A DNA stretch of 64,000 bases from the NCBI GenBank assembly GCA_025266875.1, contig JALLLT010000016.1, positions 682,001-746,000 on the forward strand, given 5' to 3'. The DNA is from Fennellomyces sp. T-0311. Its lineage: Eukaryota > Mucoromycota > Mucoromycetes > Mucorales > Lichtheimiaceae. A program made the translations under genes and the position numbers. A model generated the notes under the pieces. It saw nothing but the letters and a program-made list of their open reading frames with translations. It was not told the DNA's origin and made no database searches. Below are positions 12,160 to 25,140 of this stretch, in pieces (the first letter of the stretch is position 1; each line of letters starts with the position of its first letter).

Positions 12160-13217
12160 TCTAATTGATGCGTTGCCTGGATTTCAATGAAGTCCGTGTT
12201 CGCCGGTGCCAGAAATCTGTCGGTTGTTTCATGTTGATCATGTTTCAAAATCATAACTGCTACAAAAATCTGTACCTTTTTTAACTCCTTTTGTCTTGTG
12301 TGTTATCACAGTATCGTTTCATTAGGTTTCGGTGCATGTCCCGATCATGTCAATGTTTATGCCCATCAATGTTAGCATTGCAGATCGTGCACCACCCAAT
12401 TCCGAAAAGCTGGATACCGAAAGGTTACCCGATCGTACGGGTTTTCAAGTTGCGTTTAAATAAATAAATTGATCACCGTCATAACGACAAAAGCTTTTCT
12501 GTCTATACATGCAAGCCTTTAATTCGTACTTTCCTAAGGAAATCACCAGATCGATCGTTATTATAATGGCACAAATTACATAGTTATGCTTGATTGCTGC
12601 GTATATGCTTAGTGTTGCAAGGGAAAAAGACAGAAATGCCTTTCTACGCCACCAGTGGCTCTTAACCAAATATGGAAATATTCTATTTCGTCCATCAAAG
12701 GCATAGAGTATTATTTGATATGCAATTACGGCGATCATGGCAATTAACGTACATGTGTCAGCACTTTGACATATTCATGCATCATTTTCAACTTGATCCG
12801 CAGTAGGATATATAACAGTGGAAATGTTTCGAGTCCATCAATGAAATAAACAATGAGCCGGTCAGTCGTCTTGAATAATTGTTATTGGCTCGAAGGAAAA
12901 AAGTTATTGTATGTGGTCAGCCGGTTTCACTCTTTTCAATACCTCTGTCAGGGATAATCTTTTCCCTTAAAACGCACACGAAAAAAAGGGGCATTGTTTA
13001 TAGTCACCCGATGATGTTGTCAGTGGTAACCATAAGCAATGCGCGGATTGTCATGGGAACAGAATTGTTGATGATGTCATGAAGTCACTAGAAATAGGGG
13101 AAACATTCAAAATACACAATTTATTACGACACAGCAATAGCTTTTCCTGACGACCAAGTAAAATAGCGAAAGAGATATCGGCGACAAATCGGTCCGATAA
13201 AAAAAACTTTAAAGAAT
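12160..13217. other. Intergenic region, nothing recognised
   Basis: About 1.06 kb, AT-rich. A hydrophobic 97-codon frame on the minus strand (12445-12738) was considered and not accepted, because it has no family match and its composition follows the AT bias. Confidence 0.5.
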
Positions 13218-14504
13218 TCAAATAGCAGTAAAGGGAACCTCTGGCGACGGTTGCAGCCTAATCAAGAAGAGATAAGTAAATTAATCAGACGCTTGTGGTA
13301 ATTGCGGTTATCAAATATACCAGTTATCTTTTGGATAATGGGCAGCACCATCAATCACATGGAAAGTGTAGATATAACGAGACTTCTCCGAAAAATTGGG
13401 GGCTGACTTGTGTACGACGCTGCCATGAATCAAAACAAGGGTTCCAGCCTTTACCTCCTTGATGACATATCTGGATTCATCGATTTCCAATGTCTCATCA
13501 CCAATGAAGGTTGTACCTGTTCCTTTTGGATCACGTACGAAGCGGCGGGTGATGGGCGTGTCTGGTTCATGTGCTCCATATGTTAGCCTTCCAGAAGGCG
13601 TTACAAATAAGCTTTTTCTTCCATCTTTACCTTTGTGTGACCCGGGGATGAACCACAGACATCCATTTTTCTCAGTGCAATCCTCCAAGGCAAACCAGAA
13701 TCCGACGGCCGACAAAGGCTCTGTGTAGAGGAAGGACGAATCCTGGTGAGAGGGGACTAAGAATGGATAAATTAATAGGTATTATGATAGAGAATTCCCA
13801 CGTGACGGATAGACGTACCAGGACCACCAATGTATGGTTGCTGGAAAACGTAGGGTCAGAACGGAACCGCATCTTGATCTTCCAGAGAATCGAACTTACC
13901 TTGAAAATCAACATGGACTGTAATACCCGCGGGTCCTTAAACTTTAAGTCTCGTGCCATGCCCGACATTTTATCATTCAACGATATCGACCGAAAGCTAG
14001 GGTCCAGAAAGTGCAATCCTGGTCGTCGTCAGTGAGATAGGTGCTAGGCATCCGATGGGTTCGCTTTACCATGTCCTATTTTGTTGATAGCTCGTTCCTT
14101 GGGTATTCTGAGCTTACCCTCTTCGTCAAAAGCGCCTTCCTCAAAAAAGTACCGGATTTGGTCACCCGATGTGAGAAAATAATCATCGCCGACGTGCCCA
14201 CTGTCGTCCGCACCCGTTGAAAAGCGTGTGAGTGGGTGGCCTTCCAGTGACAGCTCCTGTAACAGGACCTCCGCACGCGCCTTCAGCTCGTCTGCCTTGT
14301 CTTTTGAAAAGTAGTCTTCGATCACCAAGAATCTAAGTTGAATGAGGAGCTTGAATCAGTCGCGGAATGGAGTGAGAACTTTTTTTCTTGTTACCCATCG
14401 CGATCGAACTAATTTTATTGGGACGGATTAGTAACGAGGTTATAGTTCTCCGCCGCGTTTCCCACCCTTACCTGCTCCAGCTGTTCTTTAGTCAAGACCG
14501 CCAT
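13218..14504 (-). CDS. Phytanoyl-CoA dioxygenase family protein, PHYHD1-like
   Basis: Fe(II)/2-oxoglutarate-dependent dioxygenase of the PhyH family, closest in layout to animal PHYHD1. Seven exons: 14504-14472, 14408-14395 (14 nt), 14332-14070, 14018-13900, 13840-13819 (22 nt), 13756-13321 and 13257-13218. All junctions are GT-AG and phase-consistent; the product is 308 aa against 291 for human PHYHD1. The micro-exon restores the family segment FDRDGFLVIEDYF. Iron ligands are the His and Asp in SHQDSSF (about residues 152-155) and the later His in IHGSVVHKS; an Arg for 2-oxoglutarate binding sits nearby in KSRYIYTFH. The last exon restores the typical DNWLQPSPEVPF end. The substrate is unknown; no peroxisomal PTS1 tripeptide ends the protein. 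Confidence 0.9.
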
Positions 14505-17008
14505 GCTGTTATGCAAGAAGAAAAACCAACCCGCTCCGGAAAGTAAAGCCGTGCTTATATCCAATCGTGTGCATCGTGAGTTCTAAATTTGCCAGCAAAT
14601 CAACTCTTTCTCACGCATTTGACGTTGTCACACATGCTTTTTATACGGTATACTCTGCCAGCATGAGCTACTGCCATGATCTCACGGTGTAATATTCAAT
14701 GTTATCGATCCACCTTGCGGGTCAAATACAAGTTGGTTACATTCATGATCCACTTACTTCTTTAGCGATAACTAATAGAGAAAGTAAAGATTGACAGTCT
14801 ATGGATACTCACCTAAAGAATAGCCATATACCTACGGACATGCTCGTTAATGCGACAGGGCAAGAAAAAAAAAAGATCACTTCTTCGCATATTTGCCCCG
14901 ACAGCAGTTGGTTGAAGCGATCCTGCCTTCAATACATTCAATGAGATCGAATAATGTAGGTAATGCTTTAGCACGCGCAAAATATCCCTCTTCCCGAAAG
15001 TCTGTTGCATTGCGTACTCTTTGCAGCAATCAGAACTTCCCAACACACTTCTACATTATTAATCTTACCACGTAAGCCCGTCTTCCGGCGAAAAGTCAAA
15101 GTCGATTATGCATAGTTTTTTTACCTTAAGATTCCCTGATATGTAGGGTTACGTAGCCTAGACAAGTTGATTGCGACGGCGAGAACCCTAGGTCCGTATG
15201 TGAAACTAGTTCTCCTTTTTTTACATGCATCTCGGAAAGACAGACCTATGAGTTAGAATTACTTATTACCTAAGTGAAGGACTTGCTAATAACGGAGTGT
15301 CGATGACTCTGTTGAGCCTTTTTTGCCGAAAATTACTGAACGCGCCTACTACCTTCAGTTGGTACAAGCAAACCAAGTACTGTTCTTAAGAAAAAGGTAA
15401 AATTCGCTGCAAGTGTCTTTGTTTAGCTTATCTATGTTATTGGATAAGGCATCACATGTATAGTACCGCATACCTATTGCTATATATAGGTAGTTGCATT
15501 ATCTTCGTCTAAACGAAAATATCTCTTGCAAACTGCGTGCTATGCTTAGTTACATAAGCTTCTTTGACTATTTTGAACAGTTGTGGCGAAAAGGCAGTGC
15601 ACTCAATTATCTAATGGTGCAACTGAGATCAATCTGACTGCACATAACAAGACGGGATTGTAACCAGACCCAGAACAGCACAGTAAGAGTAGAAGGTTTC
15701 AAGAAGTATTATCAGTAAAAGAGCCTACTTTATTTTCCTGTCGCATCTCCCGAGTAACACTCAAGAGTGTTGTCTCTGTGATTGTTGGATAAATACAGCA
15801 CCAAAATCAGCAGGAAAACTACCTTTAATGATAATTATAGCATTCATTTTAATGATGAATACCAGCGCGGTACGTACAAAGATTAATTTACCTTTGACGT
15901 CTTCCCCAAAATGAACATAATGCAGCAAGATTAGCAAAAGCTTTAGGGCAGAACCGATATTCCCATCCTAGCAAATGGTTACAGAAGTGATACATCATAT
16001 ATTACCTCCAGCGGTTTATATACCAGAATAATAACCAGCTGACTCTGTAGTTAATACTATACGTGTATCCTTTTAACATCCCGTTTTCCTGACTATAGCT
16101 GATTGAACCCCATTAATAATTAACTATTGATGATTACGCACGTCCAAATTTTTTCAACATATACTAGTTTAATGTACAAAAACCGACGTCCAAGAAGGCA
16201 CAGCATCCGTTGAAGCCTTACTGACTCTTTAGCCAATCGAGCAAGAACTTAAAGGTGGTTTGCAGCACTCAGTTAGACTTAACCAACCCTTTTCTCGGTG
16301 CAACACTTCCAGACATCAGCATTGTGTAGCTGCGGTGCGAACGTTATATACGTACATCCTTAATATTTTAAAACGGTGTTTCTTTAAACTTGTAGAGTGA
16401 TTAATGGTCACAAAACGACCATGCGTACGTGACAACATCAGTACCTTTGCTTTCATGCAATATTGACTGATGTATCGTGAAAAAATTTTCCAGCGGACAC
16501 AAAGGTAAAAATTTGTGCGACGGTGCATTCTCAAAGTGCAACCTGAGCAACACTGATGATACAATTCGGGTGGGTGGAACGTCAATTTTTTCCAGCGCGA
16601 GTGCGACTTCACTTTCCAGAAAGAGCGGCTTAACCGCATGAGAACGATGGTTTCAGACACCGGAGTTTCATCGTTCCTTCAAGTGATAAGGCATTTGTTA
16701 TGCAGTAATCTTTTGGTTTCACGAACCCGTGATCTCTCATGAGTAACAGTTCTGCTATTGTTCAGACATATGGGCAAACATAATCCATATTAACGTGTAA
16801 AAAAGGCCAGAAAAACATCTAGAATGAAGTAGAGCATACTATATAAAACATTATGTATAAATTTGCAAATGTGGGAAATTAACAAGGCGATTGGCTAAGT
16901 GAGAGACAGACAAACGTAAAAAACAGCTATGTACAAGTAGGAGAAGCGGTGGCACAAGGTGTTCGTGAGAGGATGGTCGGCGATCTTCTAATTCCCGAAA
17001 ACTCCCGT
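14505..17008. other. AT-rich intergenic region
   Basis: About 2.5 kb with only short frames. The longest (114 codons, minus, 16316-16660) is Lys/Arg/Ser-rich and matches no family I know. No hairpins or repeats noticed. Confidence 0.45.
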
Positions 17009-18052
17009 TTAGCGACGAGCTTTGCGGCTTCGTGAAGATTTTTGAATAGAGTGGCCACTGCGGTTGCGTTTCTTGATTACATCAGTCTTTAAACTCAAAG
17101 GGCGTACAATGCCGTGAAGTTTGAGGAATAGTCCACATGCATTGCACAATGGGTCTCCATTGGGGTTACGTCGCCACAGGGGGGTATTCGTAGTTTCGCA
17201 ATTCGTGCATCGGATGTCGCTATTATTGGCCAGGTCTGGCGTGCTCCGAGGTGAAGGTGACCTTTGCGAGCCATGATTGGCTGAGCCTTTTCGTCCTTTC
17301 TTGCTCCTGGATGCACTGGATGTTGTAGTAGTACGCACGTGCCGCCGTGAATGTTGTGCTTGTTTGCCTAGTGACCAATCAGGGTCACTGTCGTTGTCAT
17401 CCTCTTCCTCCTCCTCTTCCTCCTCCTCTTCGTCGTCATCTTCGAGGAATACTTGTGGCTGTTCGATTAATTCATCGCTGTGCTGCTGTTGAATGGGGTG
17501 TACGATGGGCATGTTTTCTTCAACACTGCTCGCAGCCGACGTGGGTGGGGAAGACCATGGCGACGCGTCGCTTGGCAGCATTTCGTGCGGGGCAATGGAT
17601 ACAGGCTCCTCCAAGAAGAAGGCTGTGTTGGGTGTACTTGTAGTGAGCAGTGCATCGCACGCCAAAGGTGAAAGTGTCTGAAGCGGGTGGATGTGTGAGA
17701 ATTGTATCATGCTCGGCTGCTGCTGTGGGTTGTGCACGGGGGCGTCTGAAAATAGCGGTGATGCTTGGCTGCTCGTCATCATCCAGTTCTGCTCCTTTTG
17801 CATGCCCCAGTCTTCAAGCCCAGTATCCAGCTGGTACTCAGGTGTGGTGGGAAACGAGGCTCCGTCGAGCCCGTTCATAGTGAGCAAGTCAGCCGTACTT
17901 GCAGTCATCATATCCAAGAAAGCCTGGTCAAAAGTGGCGTCTTCCAGGCAAAAGTCCAGTGGCGCGGGAGCAGGGGTATTGATGATGGGTGCCTGTGGTT
18001 GGCTTGCACCAGGCGCCATGAAAGGGTGTGGATGCCGTTGGTATGAATACAT
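17009..18052 (-). CDS. GATA-type zinc-finger transcription factor
   Basis: Nuclear DNA-binding protein, single exon, 347 aa. Near the C-terminus is one GATA finger of the fungal C-x2-C-x17-C-x2-C type (Cys282, 285, 303, 306) containing [20 protein letters not shown], then the basic tail [20 protein letters not shown]. This resembles the nitrogen regulators AreA/Gat1/Gln3 and unlike them ends soon after the finger. Upstream are a long acidic run of Asp/Glu (about residues 205-226), Ser-rich and basic stretches, and a Gln/Pro-rich N-terminus, as in activation regions. With one finger it could also be another class of GATA factor, so a nitrogen role is only inference. Low-complexity GAA/GAG codons encode the acidic block. 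Confidence 0.9.
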   Translation of the reverse strand: MYSYQRHPHPFMAPGASQPQAPIINTPAPAPLDFCLEDATFDQAFLDMMTASTADLLTMNGLDGASFPTTPEYQLDTGLEDWGMQKEQNWMMTSSQASPLFSDAPVHNPQQQPSMIQFSHIHPLQTLSPLACDALLTTSTPNTAFFLEEPVSIAPHEMLPSDASPWSSPPTSAASSVEENMPIVHPIQQQHSDELIEQPQVFLEDDDEEEEEEEEEEDDNDSDPDWSLGKQAQHSRRHVRTTTTSSASRSKKGRKGSANHGSQRSPSPRSTPDLANNSDIRCTNCETTNTPLWRRNPNGDPLCNACGLFLKLHGIVRPLSLKTDVIKKRNRSGHSIQKSSRSRKARR

Positions 18053-21000
18053 ATGTAAATAAAAAAAAAAGTTTGCGAGTGAGAGAAGAAAGAGAGAGAA
18101 CGAGAAACGCGGAAGGGGGGGCCAACCGGCTTTTAATGTTCTGCATCAACTGACGAGCGGATCATTGACATCGTTACGAGAGTAAGCCTTGTGTTACCTA
18201 TTGAAGTCCCTTTTTCTTTTTGGGACGAGGAACACACCCACATCAAATCCGATTTCTTTCGCCTAATGAATGGCGCCATCGCTCATGCATACTCCGTCAT
18301 TTTCTCTCCGTTTTATGAACCAAGACGATCAACAGATTTGCAAAAAAAAAAATAGGGCGCAAGGGTTAACATAAGGAATGGGTAAAAGCATCATATGCTA
18401 CGCGACGGGATAAATTTTTTTATATTATCCACTTAGAATACTATTGGGGGAGCGCAAGATAAGAATAAGTTCAAGCGCACATAAAAAATCCTCACAAGCT
18501 GTTAAAAACTTTATCAGGACCAAATGGATACAGATTCTCGATAAGGCAATCACTTATGATAGCAACAACCATCCACCCCCATCCGATACCCTTATCACTG
18601 AAAAGTCATGCGCTGCCTCGAGACAGGCGGGCTTATTTACGATACAATAGAGGTGGTTTCCTCCTATTTCTTACGTCAGGCATTCGCTCACTTTTAGTAT
18701 AAAGTACTGAAATGTTTTTTCGACACCCACGTGCAATCATAAGCAATGTCATAGGGCTCTCCCCTGATTCATATGTATTATTGAATGATTTAACAAGGTC
18801 ATAGCTCATGGGGTTATTTACTCTTTTTTTATTTTTTTTTTACCACGTCTGTCAAGACGATACAATTTGGGGGAGGGGCTGTTTCAACAAACCTGGGCAT
18901 GTAAGCAACAAAAAAAAAGCGATAGAGAATCTCGAAAAGGAAAATCGCGCGAAATGCAGCGTATTGATTGGCTAGGTCGGGCTCATTCGGGTTACAGTAA
19001 AAAGAGATACAGTAAAGGTGGCGGTCATTGGCGTTGATCCCACATTTTTAGTACCCGCTTTCTCGGGTAGCGTAAGTAATCCCCGTGAGGATACAAGATC
19101 GCCACACACAATCATGCATTAAACCCTGTTTAACGCCCTGGTATAGTTAGCGGCTATCGATTGTCCATTTTGGGAATATATAGCCACTCGAATACTTTCT
19201 TTAAATAAGATCCATTGCACTTGTAAGAGAAAGCTGTTTTCGGATGTTCTTTCCTTTTCGCTCGTTACTTTATACACTTGGAAAACTTTCCCGATAGCTC
19301 CTGCTATCAAATGAAACCCATGCAATCATGTGAACAATAACCAATGGATTATTAAATATTGCCGCCACACTACATGCCAATTCTACCCTGCGCACAGTTT
19401 ACTTTATATAATAAAGAACTTCATACCTTTCGTTATTACGCCTACTATGTAATCTGCCCAGTTTGTACTAACTTTTGCTTTAAGGATAAATTCTTCTTAA
19501 TTTAACGTAATAAAACTCAGGGTCTGTGCGGCCTTATGAAGGACACATATATCCGATGGGCCGGTACACAAGTGCAGCGTATCAGTGTATTTAAAATATA
19601 ATACTTGATTATACTGGCTATTGCTTTTCGTGCTACGAAAAGTTCCACGCCCTATTTGGTCGAAGCATTGTACGCATAAATTAGAAATTCGGTATAAGAT
19701 GTCAAGGTGGTACATATGAATGATACGCGCTTCTGATGACTGATAAGCAAGTCATTTATCGGTGTGGACTTTGTAGGCGAATCTTTATGCATGATGTATC
19801 GGAAACATACACAGTTTTATAAATCGTTGCTAGTGCATGCAAGTTTCTCTTGTTAATATATTACTGTAAAATGCAATACCCGCGTAGAAAGGTTTATCTT
19901 TAAATTTCATAAGCTAACGACAAAATAAGTTACATCCAAAGAGCTGGAAGCGCCCATCTAAATCAGGATGCATAACAACAAATAATGTGCCGATCATTAC
20001 ATAATATAGTATATCTTGTTGATGCTAGTCGCGTGATACATACCGAATTCGTAAAAAAAACATAAGGGTTACTATGGGAGCAACTTAGAACATTCTTTTA
20101 AAAAAGTGCATTTTGACACTTTCTGGTTTTGAATGCCAGTGGCGGGTTTCTGTATTATGAAAATGCTAGAGTATTCACCAGTAGCTCAATCAATCACGTA
20201 ATGCTATGAATAGCTCCGAGGAGCCTTGTGTCTACAACAAGGCTTACTTTTTTCTGACTTCTTAGCGAGCTTCGCAGATTCATTATGCGGAGCACGGTGC
20301 ATTCTGAACAGTCAACGATATATACAATACCTAAAGATCCTGGTTATCCTGAAGGTTATAATGGTAATGATGGCTGCATGATGTTGTCGTCGCAGATCTA
20401 CACGACGTACAATGACATCGTAAATATTAAGTATACTAAGAGTTGTAGAATATAAATAGTTTATCGTAAGTAGTACGTACATATCCCGAAACCGTTCTTA
20501 AAGAATAAGTATGTATAGTGAGCTATATGTTTGTGGGCAACTGCCCATGAAACCAGCGTATGTAAACGCGAACAGTGAAGCAACTGCTGTTCAATAAATT
20601 TACAAATAGTACGTAGCTAACATTTTCTCTTCGTTATTACCATCAAATATAGGAGGCTAATGATGCTATATACATCATCAAGTGACGTTCGCGAAGATTT
20701 AATTCGGTAAAGCTGAATGGTCATACTAATCGGAAGCGATGCTGCATTATTTGGTGGCCTCCTTTGATCGGATTTAGAGTATTCATGTGATTATATCGCA
20801 ATATAAGACCTCATCAAAATGCATTATTACGAATTTTAATTGAGTCTAAAAAATAAAATGTCAAGAGATAGAAAGCAACGAGAACATCATCCCATAATGC
20901 AAATATGTATCACAAGCCTTAAGAACCGGTTAAAACCCAAAATAGTGTGAATATTAGTAATGGTGCATTACATATACATCATGTGTCGCAGCTGGTCGTG

Positions 21001-23036
21001 GAAGTGTTACTCTCACTTTTAGGAGTGAGTGAATGGAAACCCAGGAGTTTAAAGGCGCATTGTTAATATATGGAGCACTCACGTAGCAGTATATATACTT
21101 GAACCTTTATGTAGGTACCTCAATTTACTCGTGGTACGACTGTTTAGACATATTTATAAAAGAATGGAAGTTCAATACTTGTAGACGGCTGTACGCGTGC
21201 AGAAATCAGTGGGCGTAAAATCTCCCTATATGGGAATTTAGACACACAAGATTAAGATGTATAATTGGTTTTACTTTCATAACGTCAAGCCAAAGAATTT
21301 GGGCCGTTTGGAAGTGATGTTGTGTCCATAGCAACAGTAGCAACTTTTACGGTGAAGATCCACGGACAGGATGGTATGTAATACAGTTTCGTTACGTGCT
21401 TTACCTTGACTTTCACGGCAATAATGCAAAATATGGCATTCAAGGGATACTGTGGCCGAAGCAAAATCCCATGTCTGGAGGTTATAGAAATTTGAAAACA
21501 GGGATCTTGATAAAGAAGAATAACATATGGCAATGCAATCTTATATACACATTGTGCCTTAGGACGTATCATTGTTCATTTTTTTTCCATTGGATTCCAG
21601 AAGGCGCAGTGCGTCTTCCCTGAAAGTCTGTTTTGCAACTAAGTATAGCATAATTGAAAAGAGACGATACCAACTTGCTTGCGAATATCTTCTTAATTCT
21701 CATGTAAAACGTTACTGTACGTATTGGAAAGCAAACACAAATGCAAAAAATGACGTATTAAAAACGAGGTCCTCCGAGCCAAAAAAAAATCCGGAATATG
21801 TCCGGTCCATCCGTTTTCCCTGGTACCGTTTAACCTAATATCATTTGCTGGCTACAACATAGCCGTAACCGGGTTGCAACAAGGCTTTGGTGGAGGCAGA
21901 CACAAGCAGGAGAGCAGAGCAAAGTTGCCAACTGTCTCTACCACGTACGGCAATGTATATTCTGTGGTGAATCGCTCAGTACACATACAGCACATTACCA
22001 CAGGGGTTTTACAGATACCAAGGTCCAGGCAGCTGCTGGAAGAGCAAGGTGTATAATGTAAACATTGTGGCGCGAAATACGCCAAATAGAAAAGCAGAAC
22101 ATGGGTATTCTGCGCACTGAGGTAATATCAGGGATTTAACAGCCGTAGAACTGGCTAGTATATTGTGATCTTCGAAGATTTCAACAAAAAATGCTAGCTC
22201 TACTGCGACCAAATTGCTAGAGTAACAGCAGCACCACAGCTTCGTATTTTCTTCCCACAAAGGAGGTAAATGCAAATGTAGAAGTAGCCATCCACTCTTT
22301 TTTATCCAAGGTCAAGAGCTGTGGTGTTTGATACAGACGGGAGACTTGTTGATCTGATATGCCGAGTCTCTGTGGAACGTGACCTGTATGAAAGTATGTG
22401 TGATTATTTGAATCGATCGGCCGATCGATGCGAACTGATTGTCTCATATTTTTTGACTACTATATAATCCATATCGATAACGAACAGGCATCCAGTTTTA
22501 TTCGAATGAGTTGCGTAGGCAAGACTACGCACGTACCGTGAGCATATATTTCAATTAACTCTACATTGCACATATACTGTGAAGCATGGTCAATCCACGC
22601 TTGACTATTTGATGATAGCTTATTCTGTGTGTTTACAAGAGAAAAAGGCAGAATCTGTGTACCAGTAACAAGTTTGGACCCTGAGAAAATCGATGCCATA
22701 AATGAAGTCTAGATTAGTTGAATTGATGTGTTCGCATACCGATCCCGAAGAAGAAACCGCGTAATGTTCTCAGGAATGATAGGGGTTACTGTTGTCACAC
22801 TGCAACGCTATGAACCAACATATCACCGGATGTATATGATACTACAGATGCTGTGCTACCAAAGACTCGCCATATCACTTTCGAAACGGTTGATTTGAAC
22901 AAGGCGCCGTAGCACTAATTCCTAATTAATTATCAAAATAGCGGAGTGTCGTGCAGTTATGTCGGCTGCATGATGACAACGTAGAAAAGGCGTACCTGGA
23001 GACAAGCCAGGCCTTTTTTTTTCTTTTTTCATCGCC
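18053..23036. other. Gene-poor, AT-rich region of about 5 kb
   Basis: The longest stretch of the window without a supportable gene. Frames are short, AT-driven and unspliceable by eye. Homopolymer runs occur near 18060-18070, 18340-18350 and 18830-18840. I looked for terminal repeats, tRNA-like B boxes and snRNA motifs and saw none. The first 300 bp should hold the promoter of the GATA factor; a pyrimidine run just before 23037 may serve NUC1. Confidence 0.4.
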
Positions 23037-24097
23037 ATGGCATCGACAACACAACATCCTCTCCGACTCGTCTCCATTGGCTTTTTCTTGGGTGTCTTGT
23101 GCTCATTCCTAATGTCCTGCGCATGGTCAGGCATGAGCCATCCGGGTGGTCATTGGGGCGCATTGACTAGACGAGCGTATGACAGTTCCGTAGCTGCAGA
23201 CGCCGGAGGGGTACTCAAGTTTGGCAATCCTGGTAAATATAACGGCGGCTTCATACACCGGCCCTGAGTTCGCTAAAACGGAAGAGATAGGCCCAGTCCA
23301 TGACTTGCTAGAACGACAACAGTATGTCGCTTCCTATGACCGACGCAATCGAATTGCTCATTGGGTTGGTGAGCATCTCACGGAAGAGTCACTCAAGGCG
23401 GGCGAAAATGTGGATCGCGACAAGTCCAGCTTTAAAGAAGACGGCAGTATTCCAACCATGTTCCGTGCCCTCCTCAAGGACTATACTGGAAGCGGTTACG
23501 ATCGCGGTCACATGGCGCCTGCAGCGGATGCGCTCGCCTCACAGGACGCCATGGATGAAACGTTTCTACTCACAAACATGGCGCCCCAAGTCGGCATAGG
23601 CTTCAATCGACACTGTAAGTTTTGCAGGGCATGCGGATAACCGGGCACTGAGAAGACGGGAATTAGATTGGGCGTATCTCGAAGGGTTTGTGCGTGATCT
23701 GACAAAGAACTACACGGACGTGTATGTCTACACGGGCCCTCTATTCATCCCCAAACGCATAAGCAGTGACAATGAATACTTTGACATTGAGCAAGACGAT
23801 GTATCGGCCTCGTCAAAGCCAACGTACCATATTGAATACCCCTTGCTTGGCGCGGTGCCCAACGTGGCTGTTCCCACCCATTTCTACAAAATTGTGCTGG
23901 TATCCAGCACTGGCTCGGACTATCTGCTGGCGGCCTTTGTTCTCCCCAACCAGTCAATCAAGTCGGACACGCCACTGACTGACTTTGAGGTCGAATTGAG
24001 CTCTGTGGAGCGGCTGTCCGGTCTTCAGTTCTTTGAGAACCTGGATCGTCAGAGTCTAGGCAAACTTTGCGAGCAGAATAGCTGCAGGTTGCGGTAG
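23037..24097 (+). CDS. NUC1: Mitochondrial DNA/RNA non-specific endonuclease (EndoG/Nuc1 type)
   Basis: Member of the beta-beta-alpha-Me (NUC) nuclease family, the fungal counterpart of endonuclease G, located in mitochondria and able to degrade DNA and RNA. Exons 23037-23232, 23291-23614 and 23667-24097 (introns of 58 and 52 nt) give 316 aa. The N-terminus has a hydrophobic segment (about 11-30), as in Nuc1 membrane anchoring. The catalytic motif DRGHMAPAAD lies at about residues 136-145, with His139 as the expected general base; the Mg-binding Asn is in LLTNMAPQVGIGFNRHYW. Removing intron 1 restores KFGNPGPVHDLLERQ, the conserved entry to the nuclease domain. Length matches yeast Nuc1 (329 aa). 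Confidence 0.95.
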
Positions 24098-24297
24098 AAG
24101 CATATTTACTGTTAGAAATACATGACTTTTATTTGGAAACTGCATGGTAATAAAAGTGAATGGATCGAACAGAACTCTTCCTTTTCTGTTTACAGAGAAA
24201 ATACTAGGTGATCAATTGGTTTCCTTGATTAAAGAGAACTTGTGTAAACCACCTTGACGTAAATTAGACATGGATCAAATTTACACTATTCAATGGA

Positions 24298-25140
24298 ATG
24301 AATAGGATACAGAGACTTTCCTTTGCTCCCACCTTAAGAGTGAGGAAGGCGTGTACCAGCGATGAACACACACTATTTATGAGTAAAATAAACAATGGAG
24401 AGGGAGAAAGCTATGGGTACGTGGGTATTGGAGATTCGGTGCCGTTCAGCCACAAGAACAGGGGACTGTACAGCGGCTATTGCCGTGTACTGGTCGGAAA
24501 GAACGAATTAAATGATCAGCACTACAAGACATTGGAGTCTCGTAGAAACCCATCACCTGGGCTCTCATGTCTATCAATGATACAGCAATATAACTATATA
24601 TCTGTTGACACGGATACTATCAAATTCGGGAATAGTGCTTATACACCGAATCTACGGAAGCATGGATTGATCTGGCGTTTCGAGCGCCAATTGATCGGCA
24701 GTTGCAAACTCGACTTGCATCAACGGAAAGTTTATTCCAGCTATCCGCATTTACCGACGTTCCAGACACTCTCGAGACCTCACCACGCCCCGATTATCCA
24801 ATGGTTGCATTCCCAGACATCGTGGGCAGCATCATCAGCTCACAGGATATCGATTCACAGTTGCCCTGTTTGTTAAGCAAAGTCGACTTTATGAGAAAAC
24901 ACCAAAAAGCAAGAGAATATGGCATGAAAAGGATTTAACTTCAACGACAAGAAGAAAACGTCATACACTCAAAGATCTATCCAATAAGCAACGAGAAATT
25001 GAGTCCATGCGTAGATCCAAACGAAAGCTGCTGATTCCAGTGAAGATAATAAGCCGTAAAGCACACGGGTCCTTTGTCAAAGGCACACAGACGATAACAG
25101 GGTGTTTAGGTCTTCACAGTGTACCTTTGAAAATGTAACA
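24298..25140 (+). pseudogene. Possible decaying gene: open frames shift three times
   Basis: An ATG frame is open for 192 codons from 24298, but from about 24630 a second frame reads more like protein (EAWIDLAFRAPIDRQ, then DVPDTLETSPRPDYPMVAF). From about 24850 a third is open to a stop near 25138, with a basic, helical character (RIWHEKDLTSTTRRKR, LSNKQREIESMRRSKRK). No convincing GT-AG pairs link them. I recognise no family. Either a frameshifted gene relic or coincidental open frames; the long stop-free third frame favours the former. Confidence 0.3.

Noticed and set aside
12445..12738. Hydrophobic 97-codon frame, minus strand
   Set aside because: AT-rich DNA readily yields Ile/Phe/Tyr-rich frames; no family, splice or promoter support.
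16316..16660. 114-codon frame, minus strand
   Set aside because: Basic, Cys-containing but no recognisable pattern; isolated in AT-rich sequence.
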